Source: Muribaculaceae bacterium
Lineage (GTDB): Bacteria > Bacteroidota > Bacteroidia > Bacteroidales > Muribaculaceae
Direction: 5' to 3'
Assembly: GCA_029060725.1 (NCBI GenBank)
Contig: JAIDTL010000030.1
Coordinates: 1 to 33,452, forward strand
DNA: 33,452 nucleotides
The notes under the pieces are model-generated. The model was not told where the DNA came from, did not search any database, and saw nothing but the letters and a program-made list of their open reading frames with translations. Shown here piece by piece: positions 25,809-33,413 of the stretch. Both the position numbers and the translations under genes were made by a program. Each line of letters begins with the position of its first letter. The first letter of the stretch is position 1.

Positions 25809-25845
25809 AAAGACAAGCATCCCACCTTCCGGGATGCTTGTCTTT
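25809..25845. terminator. Strong bidirectional terminator between purC and the AAA+ operon
   Basis: AAAGACAAGCATCCC (25809-25823) and GGGATGCTTGTCTTT (25831-25845): a 15-bp perfect stem with a 7-base loop, with A- and T-rich flanks on both strands. It ends purC and the convergent four-gene operon, whose last stop codon begins at 25847. Confidence 0.95.
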
Positions 25846-25846
25846 A

Positions 25847-26116
25847 TTAGATCCGTAGAGAATCACTGAAGCAATTCCTACTGAACACTCTCCAGTCTGG
25901 ACATCCTAAATAATCTGAAATGATCTTTATGGTTGATACCCTTGGCTTTGCGTCTGAAGATAACACTCCGACAAGACGCTTGACAGTGTTCAGTCCAAGA
26001 CGTTCTCCTGTAGCAGTCTCGATATCGAGCTGAAGCCAGGTAGCCCCCGCCGGGGTAGACACATCAACGCCCAACTTCTCGGAGAGTTTATTGATGCATT
26101 CTCCTGTCAACTTCAT
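25847..26116 (-). CDS. Small HTH-like protein of a Bacteroidota family
   Basis: From ATG 26116 the product is 89 residues (MKLTGECINKLSEKL...). This start is chosen because it overlaps the previous stop codon (ATGA) and has AAAGGAGG six bases ahead; the longer frame to 26137 would put the ribosome site inside the gene. The pattern W-L-x-L-D-I then GLNTVKRLVGVLSSDAK, RVSTIKIISDYLGCPDWRVF matches a helical domain common at the N-terminus of Bacteroidota proteins (…TLKRLxG…STLxxLAxYLGYxxWxxF), probably a degenerate HTH. Here it stands alone. It is the last gene of the AAA+ operon and may regulate it. Confidence 0.7.
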   Translation of the reverse strand: MKLTGECINKLSEKLGVDVSTPAGATWLQLDIETATGERLGLNTVKRLVGVLSSDAKPRVSTIKIISDYLGCPDWRVFSRNCFSDSLRI

Positions 26117-26556
26117 AGCAACCTCCTTTCTACCCATTCTGTTCCTTCAAGAATAGGATTATCAATCCGACGTGAAAAATAACCGACTGGAGAAAGCGCA
26201 AATGCCATATCGCACCCCATTACGATACACTCGGCAGCCTCATAAATAACAGCACCTTTTTTTACATTAAAATCCCCATCCTCGTATAATGTTTCCCCCG
26301 AGACCGTAGCGTTGATTTCCTGACGATAAAGTTCGTGCGAAAGGAAGTAACCATGATGGTCATAGCACCTGACTACATCTTCTACAATCATTTGCTTGAT
26401 ATCCTCCACGCTTTTAGGAGCATAGTCATCTTCCGGATCCTCCATCTCATCAAAGAACATTTCAGCGAGTCGTCCGATGGTCCGTTCGTCAAGTGTTGCG
26501 ATCACCTCCTTGGTTTCGCCTGCTTCCAGCAACACCCAAAAGTATTTCTTATCCAT
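26113..26556 (-). CDS. Hypothetical protein in the AAA+ operon
   Basis: This 147-residue acidic protein is not recognised. It starts MDKKYFWVLLEAGETKEV and has a charged middle (EMEDPEDDYAPKSVEDIKQM) and a C-terminal stretch IYEAAECIVMGCDMAFALSP. No signal peptide or membrane helix is seen, so it is probably cytoplasmic. It overlaps the next gene by four bases (ATGA) and lies 43 bases after the ATPase. A role as partner or substrate adaptor of the ATPase is only an inference from operon position. Confidence 0.7.
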   Translation of the reverse strand: MDKKYFWVLLEAGETKEVIATLDERTIGRLAEMFFDEMEDPEDDYAPKSVEDIKQMIVEDVVRCYDHHGYFLSHELYRQEINATVSGETLYEDGDFNVKKGAVIYEAAECIVMGCDMAFALSPVGYFSRRIDNPILEGTEWVERRLL

Positions 26557-26599
26557 ATAAATATCATTAATAATTAATAATTTATTATTTATAATTATC

Positions 26600-28333
26600 T
26601 TAAAATCCCACTTTCTTCATATTGTTTCTGTTAAGATATTCCTCCTTGCAAAACTCCTTTACGAGCTGCATAGATGGTATCATTCCTGAAACCACATACT
26701 CTATCTTGCACTTTCTCGCGATATTCTCGATTTGCCCTCCAGAGAAATCAAACGCTCCTGCAAGTTCCATACAGGCCTCCTCCGACATCTCTGGGAGCAT
26801 ATCATGCCAAATCGCCTTTTTTGCTTCAATTCCGGGTTTAGAGAATTCCACCTTGAAAAGGAAACGGCGGTCGAAAGCTTTGTCGAGACATCCCGTAAGA
26901 TTGGTAGTTGCAATTACGATACCGTCAAGGTTCTCGAGCTCCTGCAAGATAATATTTTGCATGGCATTATCCATCTTCTCTACAGAATTATTCGTATTCT
27001 CAAGTCTCTGATTTATGATGGCATCCGCCTCATTTATAAAGAGAATCGGTATATTACGGCTCGCATTGCAAAGTCTGCGATAGTTGTCAAAGACTCTTTT
27101 AATATTCTTCTCGCTCTCACCGACCCACTTGTCGCGAAGACCTGCTATGTCTACCTGAAATATGTCTCGTCCGGTCTCTCTTGCAAGCTGAAAGACGCTT
27201 TCCGTCTTTCCTGTTCCCGGTGAGCCATAGAAAAGACACGCTATTCCTTTCCGCATTCCACATGCATTAAGACGCTTTTGCACATCTTTCAGTCCCTTCT
27301 TGTGCATCAGCACCTTCAGACGCTCGATCTGATTCTGCTCAGCTTCGTTGTAATAGAGAGTCTTTGCCTTGATTTCCGTATGCTTTAGCAGATTGCGGTC
27401 TTTGGCATTCAAGATACGTTCCTTTCTGAAATGAATCTTATAGCCTGATAGCAGTTTCTCCTTCCCCTTTTCAGTCAGTTGAAATAACTCAGTATCTACC
27501 ATTCCGTTCTGGCATGCATGACTGAGATATCCCAGCCTTATCAATTCTTGACTTCCGTCCTGAAGGGCTATTGTCATTTCGTCGAAATCATCCTCATCTT
27601 CCAGCCAGGCTGCGATATCAGTGAGTCTTAGTCCCTCATTCTCTTTTCCCGCAAATCTTGCATAGTCTGCCACAGCCATAAGCAGAAGGAGCCGGGAAGA
27701 ATCCTCTACCAGATTCATAATAATGTCACATAGTGCGAGATGGGTGTTGGCTTCGGTGAGTTGAAGCATCCAGCGATGATTCTCTTCTGTCGAGATATTC
27801 CCGTCTCTGCATTCTTTGCGAACATACTTGACAAGCCGGTCTACAAACGCCTGTAGCGAAAGCCCCTCAATCTTTTCCGGGACGAACGGCTGATTATGGC
27901 GGAAAGCCGTAATGATCCCATATACAAGCTTGAAGCCCTGAAAGCAGCCGTTCATCTCCTGAGCTCCGCACTGATAGATCCAGCGTTTGTCTCTAAGATT
28001 CTCGATGTCGGGAGTCAGCGTCATCGTCTTTAGTCTTGAAAGACCAAGAAACTTACCTAACTGTCGCCAAGACATGGACTCTCCAACCTCGCACAGAATG
28101 GCCACAATCACAACCTGTCGGCGAGTAAGTCCGAGTCGTTCTGTCAGATAATCAATACTCTCCTTGCATTCCTCCCAGAACGCATCCGAAAGTTTCGAGT
28201 CCCTGGCTTCTTCCTGAATATGGTCAAGAGCCTCGATTATGTTGGGATATTCATTTGTCAACTTTCCTGAAGACTTACCCAGGCACTCGTCTTTAGGTTG
28301 GTTCCCGACAATGTTTAGACATCTTCTCCTCAT
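26600..28333 (-). CDS. AAA+ ATPase with N-terminal winged-helix-like region
   Basis: The 577-residue protein carries a C-terminal AAA+ module (about 355-545): Walker A GSPGTGKT (370-377), Walker B LFINEADA (431-438), sensor-1 IATTN (474-478), Arg finger FDRRF (487-491) and sensor-2 GGQIENIARK (532-541). Asn434 replaces the usual Walker B Asp, while Glu435 is kept; my recollection is that related Bacteroidota proteins also have NEAD. The fold is closest to the classical (FtsH/Cdc48-like) clade. Residues about 45-300 are helical and may hold winged-helix units (RRQVVIVAILCEVGESMSWR, then QLGKFLGLSR; ELFQLTEKGKEKLLSGY). No protease or nuclease motif is visible. It is the centre of a four-gene operon; its job is unknown, perhaps remodelling or defence. 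Confidence 0.85.
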   Translation of the reverse strand: MRRRCLNIVGNQPKDECLGKSSGKLTNEYPNIIEALDHIQEEARDSKLSDAFWEECKESIDYLTERLGLTRRQVVIVAILCEVGESMSWRQLGKFLGLSRLKTMTLTPDIENLRDKRWIYQCGAQEMNGCFQGFKLVYGIITAFRHNQPFVPEKIEGLSLQAFVDRLVKYVRKECRDGNISTEENHRWMLQLTEANTHLALCDIIMNLVEDSSRLLLLMAVADYARFAGKENEGLRLTDIAAWLEDEDDFDEMTIALQDGSQELIRLGYLSHACQNGMVDTELFQLTEKGKEKLLSGYKIHFRKERILNAKDRNLLKHTEIKAKTLYYNEAEQNQIERLKVLMHKKGLKDVQKRLNACGMRKGIACLFYGSPGTGKTESVFQLARETGRDIFQVDIAGLRDKWVGESEKNIKRVFDNYRRLCNASRNIPILFINEADAIINQRLENTNNSVEKMDNAMQNIILQELENLDGIVIATTNLTGCLDKAFDRRFLFKVEFSKPGIEAKKAIWHDMLPEMSEEACMELAGAFDFSGGQIENIARKCKIEYVVSGMIPSMQLVKEFCKEEYLNRNNMKKVGF

Positions 28334-28346
28334 AGCTTTGTAATAT

Positions 28347-28883
28347 TTACCACTCTAATCCCTCAACATTGAATTCATTAAGTGTTAGTTTCATTTCTGC
28401 ATATTGCGGATTCTTATTAGCATCTCCTTCAGGCAGACGATGTTCTGGACGGATTGAAAGATTCTTTGTGATAAAATCATACTCTTCACCAGAATCGCTG
28501 TTCCCAAACTCTACACTCAAAACAACTCTATGATTATTCAAGATGCGTAAAGAACGCCACTGATTATCATTTACAGACACCTCTCTTATTCTGTAGGATA
28601 TTTGCCACTCCGGACAATCAAAAGATATGTCCGAGGATACAAAATCGCTTACTCTGCGAATAACATTCACAAGTCTTGAGTCAATGACTGCCTCAACAAG
28701 GTTAGAGGGATCCATCGATTCGCAATGGTTGTCAGCAATATATTCCACATGCTGTCTGAGAAAATCAGTAAGTTTTATCGTAAGTGAGTCTACTGTAGAA
28801 TATACTACTGCATGTACTACCGGATTAATTGATCCGTCGTTGCTCCACTTTGAGCTTTCGATTAAATAGAATTTTTTCTTCAT
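28347..28883 (-). CDS. Hypothetical protein, first gene of the AAA+ operon
   Basis: This 178-residue protein is not recognised. It begins MKKKFYLIESSKWSNDGSIN with no hydrophobic signal, so it is cytoplasmic. The pattern suggests an alpha/beta protein: helix SLTIKLTDFLRQHVEYIADN, then strands QISYRIREVSV and RVVLSVEFGN. It lies 13 bases ahead of the ATPase. A CAAAATTA box (28909-28916) reads TAATTTTG on its strand, a good -7 element 25 bases from the start. Confidence 0.7.
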   Translation of the reverse strand: MKKKFYLIESSKWSNDGSINPVVHAVVYSTVDSLTIKLTDFLRQHVEYIADNHCESMDPSNLVEAVIDSRLVNVIRRVSDFVSSDISFDCPEWQISYRIREVSVNDNQWRSLRILNNHRVVLSVEFGNSDSGEEYDFITKNLSIRPEHRLPEGDANKNPQYAEMKLTLNEFNVEGLEW

Positions 28884-28908
28884 TGTTTTATATGTTTTAT
28901 TTCGGGAG

Positions 28909-28916
28909 CAAAATTA
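28909..28916 (-). promoter_or_regulatory. Probable -7 element of the AAA+ operon
   Basis: It reads TAATTTTG on the minus strand, matching TAnnTTTG. A -33 TTTG at the right distance is not seen. Confidence 0.5.
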
Positions 28917-29152
28917 CTACATATCATATAAATATTGTAATTTCTTATATATATAAGATTTTAAAATATTGATTTATAAATATAAAAACTTTAAGCAAGC
29001 CTAATATATATCTTTTAATATTTCCTTTTTAGAGGTTGACTTATCAGCTCGGAGTGCACTAAGTTTTAACCTGTGGGAACTCGGAGAGACTTTTTCTAAT
29101 AGAGTCATTGGACACATATAACTGAAGATCCTATAAAATAACTATAAAAATT
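28917..29152. other. AT-rich divergent intergenic region
   Basis: It separates the AAA+ operon from the orphan gene at 29212. Apart from promoter elements at its ends, it has a more GC-rich patch at about 29032-29110 in which CTCGGAG occurs twice (29047-29053 and 29081-29087), echoing the GGA-loop hairpins at 15374-15459 but without their stems. No ORF or RNA gene was recognised. Confidence 0.35.
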
Positions 29153-29183
29153 TTTGTCATATTGATTTTTTTTTCTAAATTTA
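29153..29183 (+). promoter_or_regulatory. Probable promoter of the AT-rich orphan gene
   Basis: TTTG (29153-29156), 19 bases, TAAATTTA (29176-29183). The last base differs from TAnnTTTG. It lies 28 bases before the ATG. Confidence 0.5.
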
Positions 29184-29211
29184 CATACAAAATCTTAAAA
29201 CTAAATGAATC

Positions 29212-30453
29212 ATGGGACTTCCAATAGCAACTATAAAAGATCCATCCAATAGTTTTCCTATCAGGCCTCTATCTATTTATGTGATTTCAAACGAGGAGAA
29301 TAATCGGGAAAAATATTTGTTTAATAATTATGTAAACCGACCTCCTTATTCATTACTGCCCATAGAATATCATTTTATTTCACTGAGGTCAATATCTTCT
29401 GTAAATCAAAACCAAATCATAGATGACTTAGTAAAGTATAGTATAATAACTCGAGATATTGAATATGAGGAATGCCTTGAATCTAATTCTCTTTGTTTGC
29501 CAGACAATTACTGCATTGTATATATGTGTGGACAAATCGATTGGAAGTTATCATTCGGTCTTAAGATAGCTCTCAATATATTTACTTATAATTTATTAGA
29601 CAACATCAAGAGTTTTACCACAAAAGCTCTTTTCTTTCCCGGTAATAACCAAGAAAACGATGAAGTTAGCAAGATAGCTAATTCATTCCGAAAAATTATA
29701 AAAATATGTGATGATTCTTTAGAAATATTAGCTGGAAGATCTAAGATAAACTTAAAACCACGTATCGATGATTTCAGGACCTGGTTGAATGAAACCACTA
29801 TAATGCGAGCAAGTCCTAATGATTTTACGGATAGCGTAATTATGTCGTCTTTTAAAAAAAGACGAATACTTCACAGTGATTATAGTATAGTAATAAAAAA
29901 GAAATCGAGAGTTGTGGGCAAAGAAGAAAAGCATACTAATATTTACCAAATACACCTCAAGATTGGTGACAAAACATATCAAATCAAGTCAAAAGAGCAA
30001 AGTGTTGTTATATATCTTTTTGCTATAGCCTTTGCATATCGAGGCGAAACTTTGTCTCGTGACCAACTTACCTATGGTGGGGATATTGAGGACGAAAAGG
30101 TTACTCTTTTTCCTGATCAACTGAGAATCCTGACTATTATGAACTATTGTTATGGAGCTTTAAATGGTCTGAATACAGTACCTTTAGGAGAATTGCTTGA
30201 TATGAAAAAAATTCACTATAGTCGATTATTCCCTGAATTTATTATCTTTTATAATAAATTGAGTCTTGACTCTTATGGGAAATTAGATGTTCAGAAGCTT
30301 ACTAATTTATTAAGCCGAATAAACAATCTCATTATTGCAGAAACACTGAAGGATTATCCTGAAGAAGTGAAAAGAATTTTTCACTTAAATTATGACCCAA
30401 ATTCAAGATATTATTCGCTAAATATAGCAAAAGAGAATATATTTATAGAATGA
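29212..30453 (+). CDS. AT-rich orphan gene, unknown function
   Basis: This 413-residue protein belongs to no family I recognise. It is clearly more AT-rich than the housekeeping genes in the window, which suggests recent acquisition. The N-terminal 170 residues alternate strands and helices (LSIYVISNEE; CIVYMCGQIDWKLSFGLKIA), which could be a Rossmann-like fold. The middle (about 224-265) is strongly basic (MSSFKKRRILHSDYSIVIKK), and SKEQSVVIYLFAIAFAYRGE (about 264-283) could be a helical or HTH segment. No signal peptide or membrane helix is seen. It is the only plus-strand gene in the island, between the AAA+ operon and the NADAR gene. Confidence 0.65.
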   Translation: MGLPIATIKDPSNSFPIRPLSIYVISNEENNREKYLFNNYVNRPPYSLLPIEYHFISLRSISSVNQNQIIDDLVKYSIITRDIEYEECLESNSLCLPDNYCIVYMCGQIDWKLSFGLKIALNIFTYNLLDNIKSFTTKALFFPGNNQENDEVSKIANSFRKIIKICDDSLEILAGRSKINLKPRIDDFRTWLNETTIMRASPNDFTDSVIMSSFKKRRILHSDYSIVIKKKSRVVGKEEKHTNIYQIHLKIGDKTYQIKSKEQSVVIYLFAIAFAYRGETLSRDQLTYGGDIEDEKVTLFPDQLRILTIMNYCYGALNGLNTVPLGELLDMKKIHYSRLFPEFIIFYNKLSLDSYGKLDVQKLTNLLSRINNLIIAETLKDYPEEVKRIFHLNYDPNSRYYSLNIAKENIFIE

Positions 30454-30480
30454 TTACTTTTTCACTGCGTACGTCTTAAG

Positions 30481-30648
30481 CCTCCTCAGCGTGCTCCGAC
30501 CAATGCGAAGCAGTTCGTTTATTGCGCGCTTACAAAAACCGTGTCGCGAAACTATAATTGATAGTTAATCGTTTATAGTTAATCGTTGAAAAAACCTCTA
30601 CTCCTTTGCGTCTTTGCGTGAGCATAAAAGAATATGCGAAATTTAAGT
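30481..30648 (+). repeat. Long intergenic repeat, copy 1
   Basis: The core is ATGCGAAGCAG (30513-30523), CAAAAACC..GTCGCGAA.CTATAATTGAT (30533-30562, 28 of 30 bases as in copy 3) and CTTTGCG.CTTTGCGTGAG (30604-30622). A TAGTTAATCG/TATAGTTAATCG duplication is inserted in the middle. It ends at the 3' end of the NADAR gene and has the same orientation as copies 2 and 3. Confidence 0.8.
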
Positions 30649-31208
30649 CATCCATATAATTCTTCTCGCAGCTCCATAAGCAGCTGTCCCATGAGATTTG
30701 GGCCGACGTAGCAGTCGCTGATGAGTTTTGCGCCCCAGGTGTTGGCAGTCTTTCGAGGGAGGGAGGTCTGGTCTTCGACGATGAAGAATCCTTTGCTCGC
30801 CTCGAGAGCTGTCCGGAAATCCTCGCTCTGCTCATACTTCTTTCTGATTGCAAACTTCATGGCATCGACAATCATCGAGCCCCAATCGGGACGAAGACAA
30901 ATCTTTTCCCACTTCTTAGCCTTCATCTTGATGGTCATCCCGTTTGCCCCAAGGATGTCGCTGAGAGCCACTTCATCGGTAAACTTCTGGCATTGGAACA
31001 GCTGTTCGCTATTCTTATACGTGATGCCGTCAATCTCTATCGGAGTTGATGCAAAGTTGGAGAAGATACCCCATTTACCGGCGACCTTACTGAAAGGAGC
31101 GCACTGATCTGCCGGATATGACTGAATGCCACGCGACCAATACTGCGGATAATACTCGCGGATTGCAGCCGCGACGCTAAATCTTGTCGTCGTTTTCACC
31201 GTTTTCAC
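30648..31208 (-). CDS. NADAR-family protein (ADP-ribosyl hydrolase-like), putative antitoxin
   Basis: The 186-residue protein has the YbiA/NADAR fold from about residue 38: FSKVAGKWGIFSNF, then GITYKNSEQLFQCQKF with the conserved Glu68, and the C-terminal NTWGAKLISD with Trp158 in place of the usual D-x-x-WG. NADAR proteins were first linked to riboflavin intermediates; some are reported to remove ADP-ribose from guanosine and to neutralise DarT1-type toxins. Residues 1-37 are an extension. The gene lies 13 bases downstream of an ART-like gene on the same strand, which fits a toxin-antitoxin or modification-reversal role. That function is inferred; the family call is firm. Confidence 0.85.
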   Translation of the reverse strand: MKTVKTTTRFSVAAAIREYYPQYWSRGIQSYPADQCAPFSKVAGKWGIFSNFASTPIEIDGITYKNSEQLFQCQKFTDEVALSDILGANGMTIKMKAKKWEKICLRPDWGSMIVDAMKFAIRKKYEQSEDFRTALEASKGFFIVEDQTSLPRKTANTWGAKLISDCYVGPNLMGQLLMELREELYG

Positions 31209-31221
31209 AAGTTAGAAAGAC

Positions 31222-31803
31222 TCATCTCACCCTTTTCTCACTGCCGGGAATGAGTTTCTTTTTATCGTCAAGGCAGACGGAGTCAACTCTGACTATTTCT
31301 ACCTTTGAATCGTCAAGCACCGCTCGGTTATTGCCAAGAGCCGGATTCTTCCAATTGTAGGGCCACTCGATGAAGTCGACGCCAATAGAAGAAAGAAATG
31401 CGGATGCCTGGCGTTCTCCCTCAAAGTTGGCGAGTTTCTTATCCACTACGCCTTTCGGAGTAAAACGCTTGGCAAGAAATTTTCGGAAATCCTTACCATC
31501 TGCCTTTACCTTATCAGGTATAGCTTCTCCAAGCTTTTCTTCAGCACGGGCTATAATAGAAGGCATTACAGCCTGTTTGAAAGCAATGAAGTTATCCTCC
31601 CGCTTTGCCGGAATCTCTACCGTATAGACATAATGTTCGGTCCAATCATCATTCGCGCCTGAATAGTGAGCGGCGGAAGGATATGAGGACGTCACATATA
31701 CTCCATATCCAAACTTCACCTTGCCGTCACCCTCCAAAGCGTGCGACAGGTCAAACTTCGGGAACAGCGATCCCGATCCATGATAAAACGTCTCTTTTTC
31801 CAT
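31222..31803 (-). CDS. ADP-ribosyltransferase-like protein, putative toxin partner of NADAR
   Basis: This 193-residue protein shows an ART-like pattern: FYHGSG (His8) in the first strand, FGYGVYVTSSYPSAAHYSG (31-49) as the 'G-x-Y-x-T-x-x-x-x-A-x-x-Y' segment, YVYTVEIPA (58-66), and FEGERQASAFLSSIGVDFIE (127-146), where Glu128 or Glu130 could be the catalytic acid. This resembles ART domains of phage and plasmid polyvalent proteins (H-Y-E class) more than DarT. It would transfer ADP-ribose from NAD to a nucleic acid or protein target. No signal peptide is present, so it would act inside the cell. The following NADAR gene supports an ADP-ribose link. Activity is an inference; a few ART-like proteins are inactive. 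Confidence 0.65.
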   Translation of the reverse strand: MEKETFYHGSGSLFPKFDLSHALEGDGKVKFGYGVYVTSSYPSAAHYSGANDDWTEHYVYTVEIPAKREDNFIAFKQAVMPSIIARAEEKLGEAIPDKVKADGKDFRKFLAKRFTPKGVVDKKLANFEGERQASAFLSSIGVDFIEWPYNWKNPALGNNRAVLDDSKVEIVRVDSVCLDDKKKLIPGSEKRVR

Positions 31804-31807
31804 ATTG

Positions 31808-31839
31808 CAAAAATAGTGATTATTTCCGAGACGAACAAA
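31808..31839 (-). promoter_or_regulatory. Promoter of the ART-like/NADAR pair
   Basis: On the minus strand: TTTG (31839-31836), 20 bases, TATTTTTG (31815-31808). The -7 box ends only 5 bases before the ATG (31803), so the transcript would be leaderless or nearly so. Confidence 0.65.
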
Positions 31840-31900
31840 TTTGTTTTACGTTTGACGCTTTATGTTTTACGAAATTTTAGTCAACACGGAAACACACCTA

Positions 31901-32953
31901 TTAATTCGACTTTCGCCAATTATGCATGGTCGTGATGAATTCCTCAAGTTTTTCAGGAGAATCATCGTTCCCGTCAGGATTAAAGGAGTATTCCATGTAA
32001 GCAGTGTCGTCGTTCCAACATTCTTTGAGGCAAACAATAGAAGCCACTATATCTTCCTGTCGGATATTTGGATATATATACAGGAAATAATCTGTCAGGA
32101 ACCTCATCATAAAATCGGGATCCGAAAAGGTCATGAACTCCTTATATATCTTAGTATGGATATAATAGTTGATACAATCAAAGTTGCGGTAGGAGCGTCT
32201 ATGTTCAAGAGCCTCCTTATCACCTACCGTCTGCTGCATACTGAATAATAAATCTCCATCCTCTTTCCATGCCTGAATTAACATTGATTTATTATCTGAT
32301 TTTGAATCACCGGCTGAAAGACGAAGATAAATGGAGTCTTCTTCCTGCACATCCAACTCCAACAGTTTCGCCACTGCCCTTCGGAATGTCTCAGGCACCG
32401 TCAGGTCATCAGGAATGATAGCCAGCGACATATCACCCTGACCAATGTCCATATTCTTATTGACCTGCAAAGAGTCTGGTTCAGTAAATCCCATTAATAT
32501 CAAATAATATGTTATCAATCGAGCAAAAGTCAAAACATCGACTTCAAATACCGCCATGAATCCCTGTACGCTCGCGTAAATAAATGGCATGAAAAAATCA
32601 CAAAAGTCAGAAGAATTAAATTTTTCTTGATAGAAAGCACCTGATGGGTCTACATCAATACGAGGAATATCAATTCTGATGAGAAATCTTGGTCGAGACC
32701 AATCAAGCAACTGAACGAATATCCGAGGAAGGCTTAAGCGAAAAAATTCAAACTCATCCTCGTCGTCCGAGTCCTTCCTATTAAAGGCCATCTTAGGATC
32801 TGAGTCGGAATGCTGCCGGGTAAAAGAGAAATTCTCAATTGCCTCAGTCAAAGCCTCCACCACCATCGGGAATGGCTTTATTGGATCAAGCTTCCTTATA
32901 TCTTCAGTGTTCATTTGCACTGTTATATTATCGTATTGTTCCATACATTTCAT
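31901..32953 (-). CDS. Orphan protein of unknown function in the accessory island
   Basis: From ATG 32953 (MKCMEQYDNITVQMN) the product is 350 residues; ATG 32944 is equally possible. The frame stays open to 33115, but those 54 residues are encoded by the intergenic repeat and are Arg/Ala-rich, so they are excluded. No family is recognised. The protein is acidic with alternating hydrophobic helices (FFMPFIYASVQGFMAVFEVD, then LTFARLITYYLILMGF) and a Glu/Asp-rich patch (DSDDEDEFEFF). It has no signal peptide. It lies 97 bases upstream of the ART-like gene on the same strand, but the latter has its own promoter. Confidence 0.65.
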   Translation of the reverse strand: MKCMEQYDNITVQMNTEDIRKLDPIKPFPMVVEALTEAIENFSFTRQHSDSDPKMAFNRKDSDDEDEFEFFRLSLPRIFVQLLDWSRPRFLIRIDIPRIDVDPSGAFYQEKFNSSDFCDFFMPFIYASVQGFMAVFEVDVLTFARLITYYLILMGFTEPDSLQVNKNMDIGQGDMSLAIIPDDLTVPETFRRAVAKLLELDVQEEDSIYLRLSAGDSKSDNKSMLIQAWKEDGDLLFSMQQTVGDKEALEHRRSYRNFDCINYYIHTKIYKEFMTFSDPDFMMRFLTDYFLYIYPNIRQEDIVASIVCLKECWNDDTAYMEYSFNPDGNDDSPEKLEEFITTMHNWRKSN

Positions 32954-32961
32954 TTTAATTA

Positions 32962-33172
32962 TCAATAATTTAAGTTTCTCTTGTTCTAATTTATTGTATC
33001 TCAATTGCCGGAGCATTAAAGTTGCGTAGCTTTCTCTGCGCTCTCCGGCCGATGCGAAGCAGGCCGCCATCATTGCGTGCTTTCCAAAACCGAGTCGCAA
33101 AGCTCTCCAAGTCATTGGAACTCTGTTTCTTTGCGCCTTTGCGTGAGGTTTTTAGCACTTGCGAAAGTTGAG
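32962..33172 (+). repeat. Long intergenic repeat, copy 2
   Basis: A 211-base unit from TCAATAATTTAAG to GCGAAAGTTGAG. It contains GATGCGAAGCAG, CCGAGTCGC and a 38-base block (33129-33166) identical to 33376-33413 in copy 3. It is tandem with copy 3. Confidence 0.9.
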
Positions 33173-33413
33173 TCAATAATTTAAGCTTCGCTTGTTCTTG
33201 TATGTTGAAGTGCAATCCCTTAGCGCATGAACTGCACTTATTCTTTGCGCACTCCTGGCGATGCGTAGCAGCCCATAATCATTGCGATCTTGCAAAAACC
33301 GAGTCGCGAAGCTATAATTGATCGTTGATCTTTCATAATTCATAATTCATAATTCATAATTGCCCTCCGCGAGCCCTTTGCGCCTTTGCGTGAGGTTTTT
33401 AGCACTTGCGAAA
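33173..33413 (+). repeat. Long intergenic repeat, copy 3
   Basis: It begins like copy 2 (TCAATAATTTAAG..CTTGTTCT), contains GATGCGTAGCAG, CAAAAACCGAGTCGCGAAG (33293-33311) and TATAATTGAT, and then four CATAATTCA-type units (33333-33361) that copy 2 lacks. It ends with the same 38-base CTTTGCGCCTTTGCGTGAGG block. A fourth copy seems to start near 33414 and runs out of the window. Confidence 0.9.

Noticed and set aside
25847..26137. Start of the small HTH-like gene at 26137 (MGRKEVAMKL)
   Set aside because: The ribosome-binding site AAAGGAGG lies after this ATG and serves the ATG at 26116.
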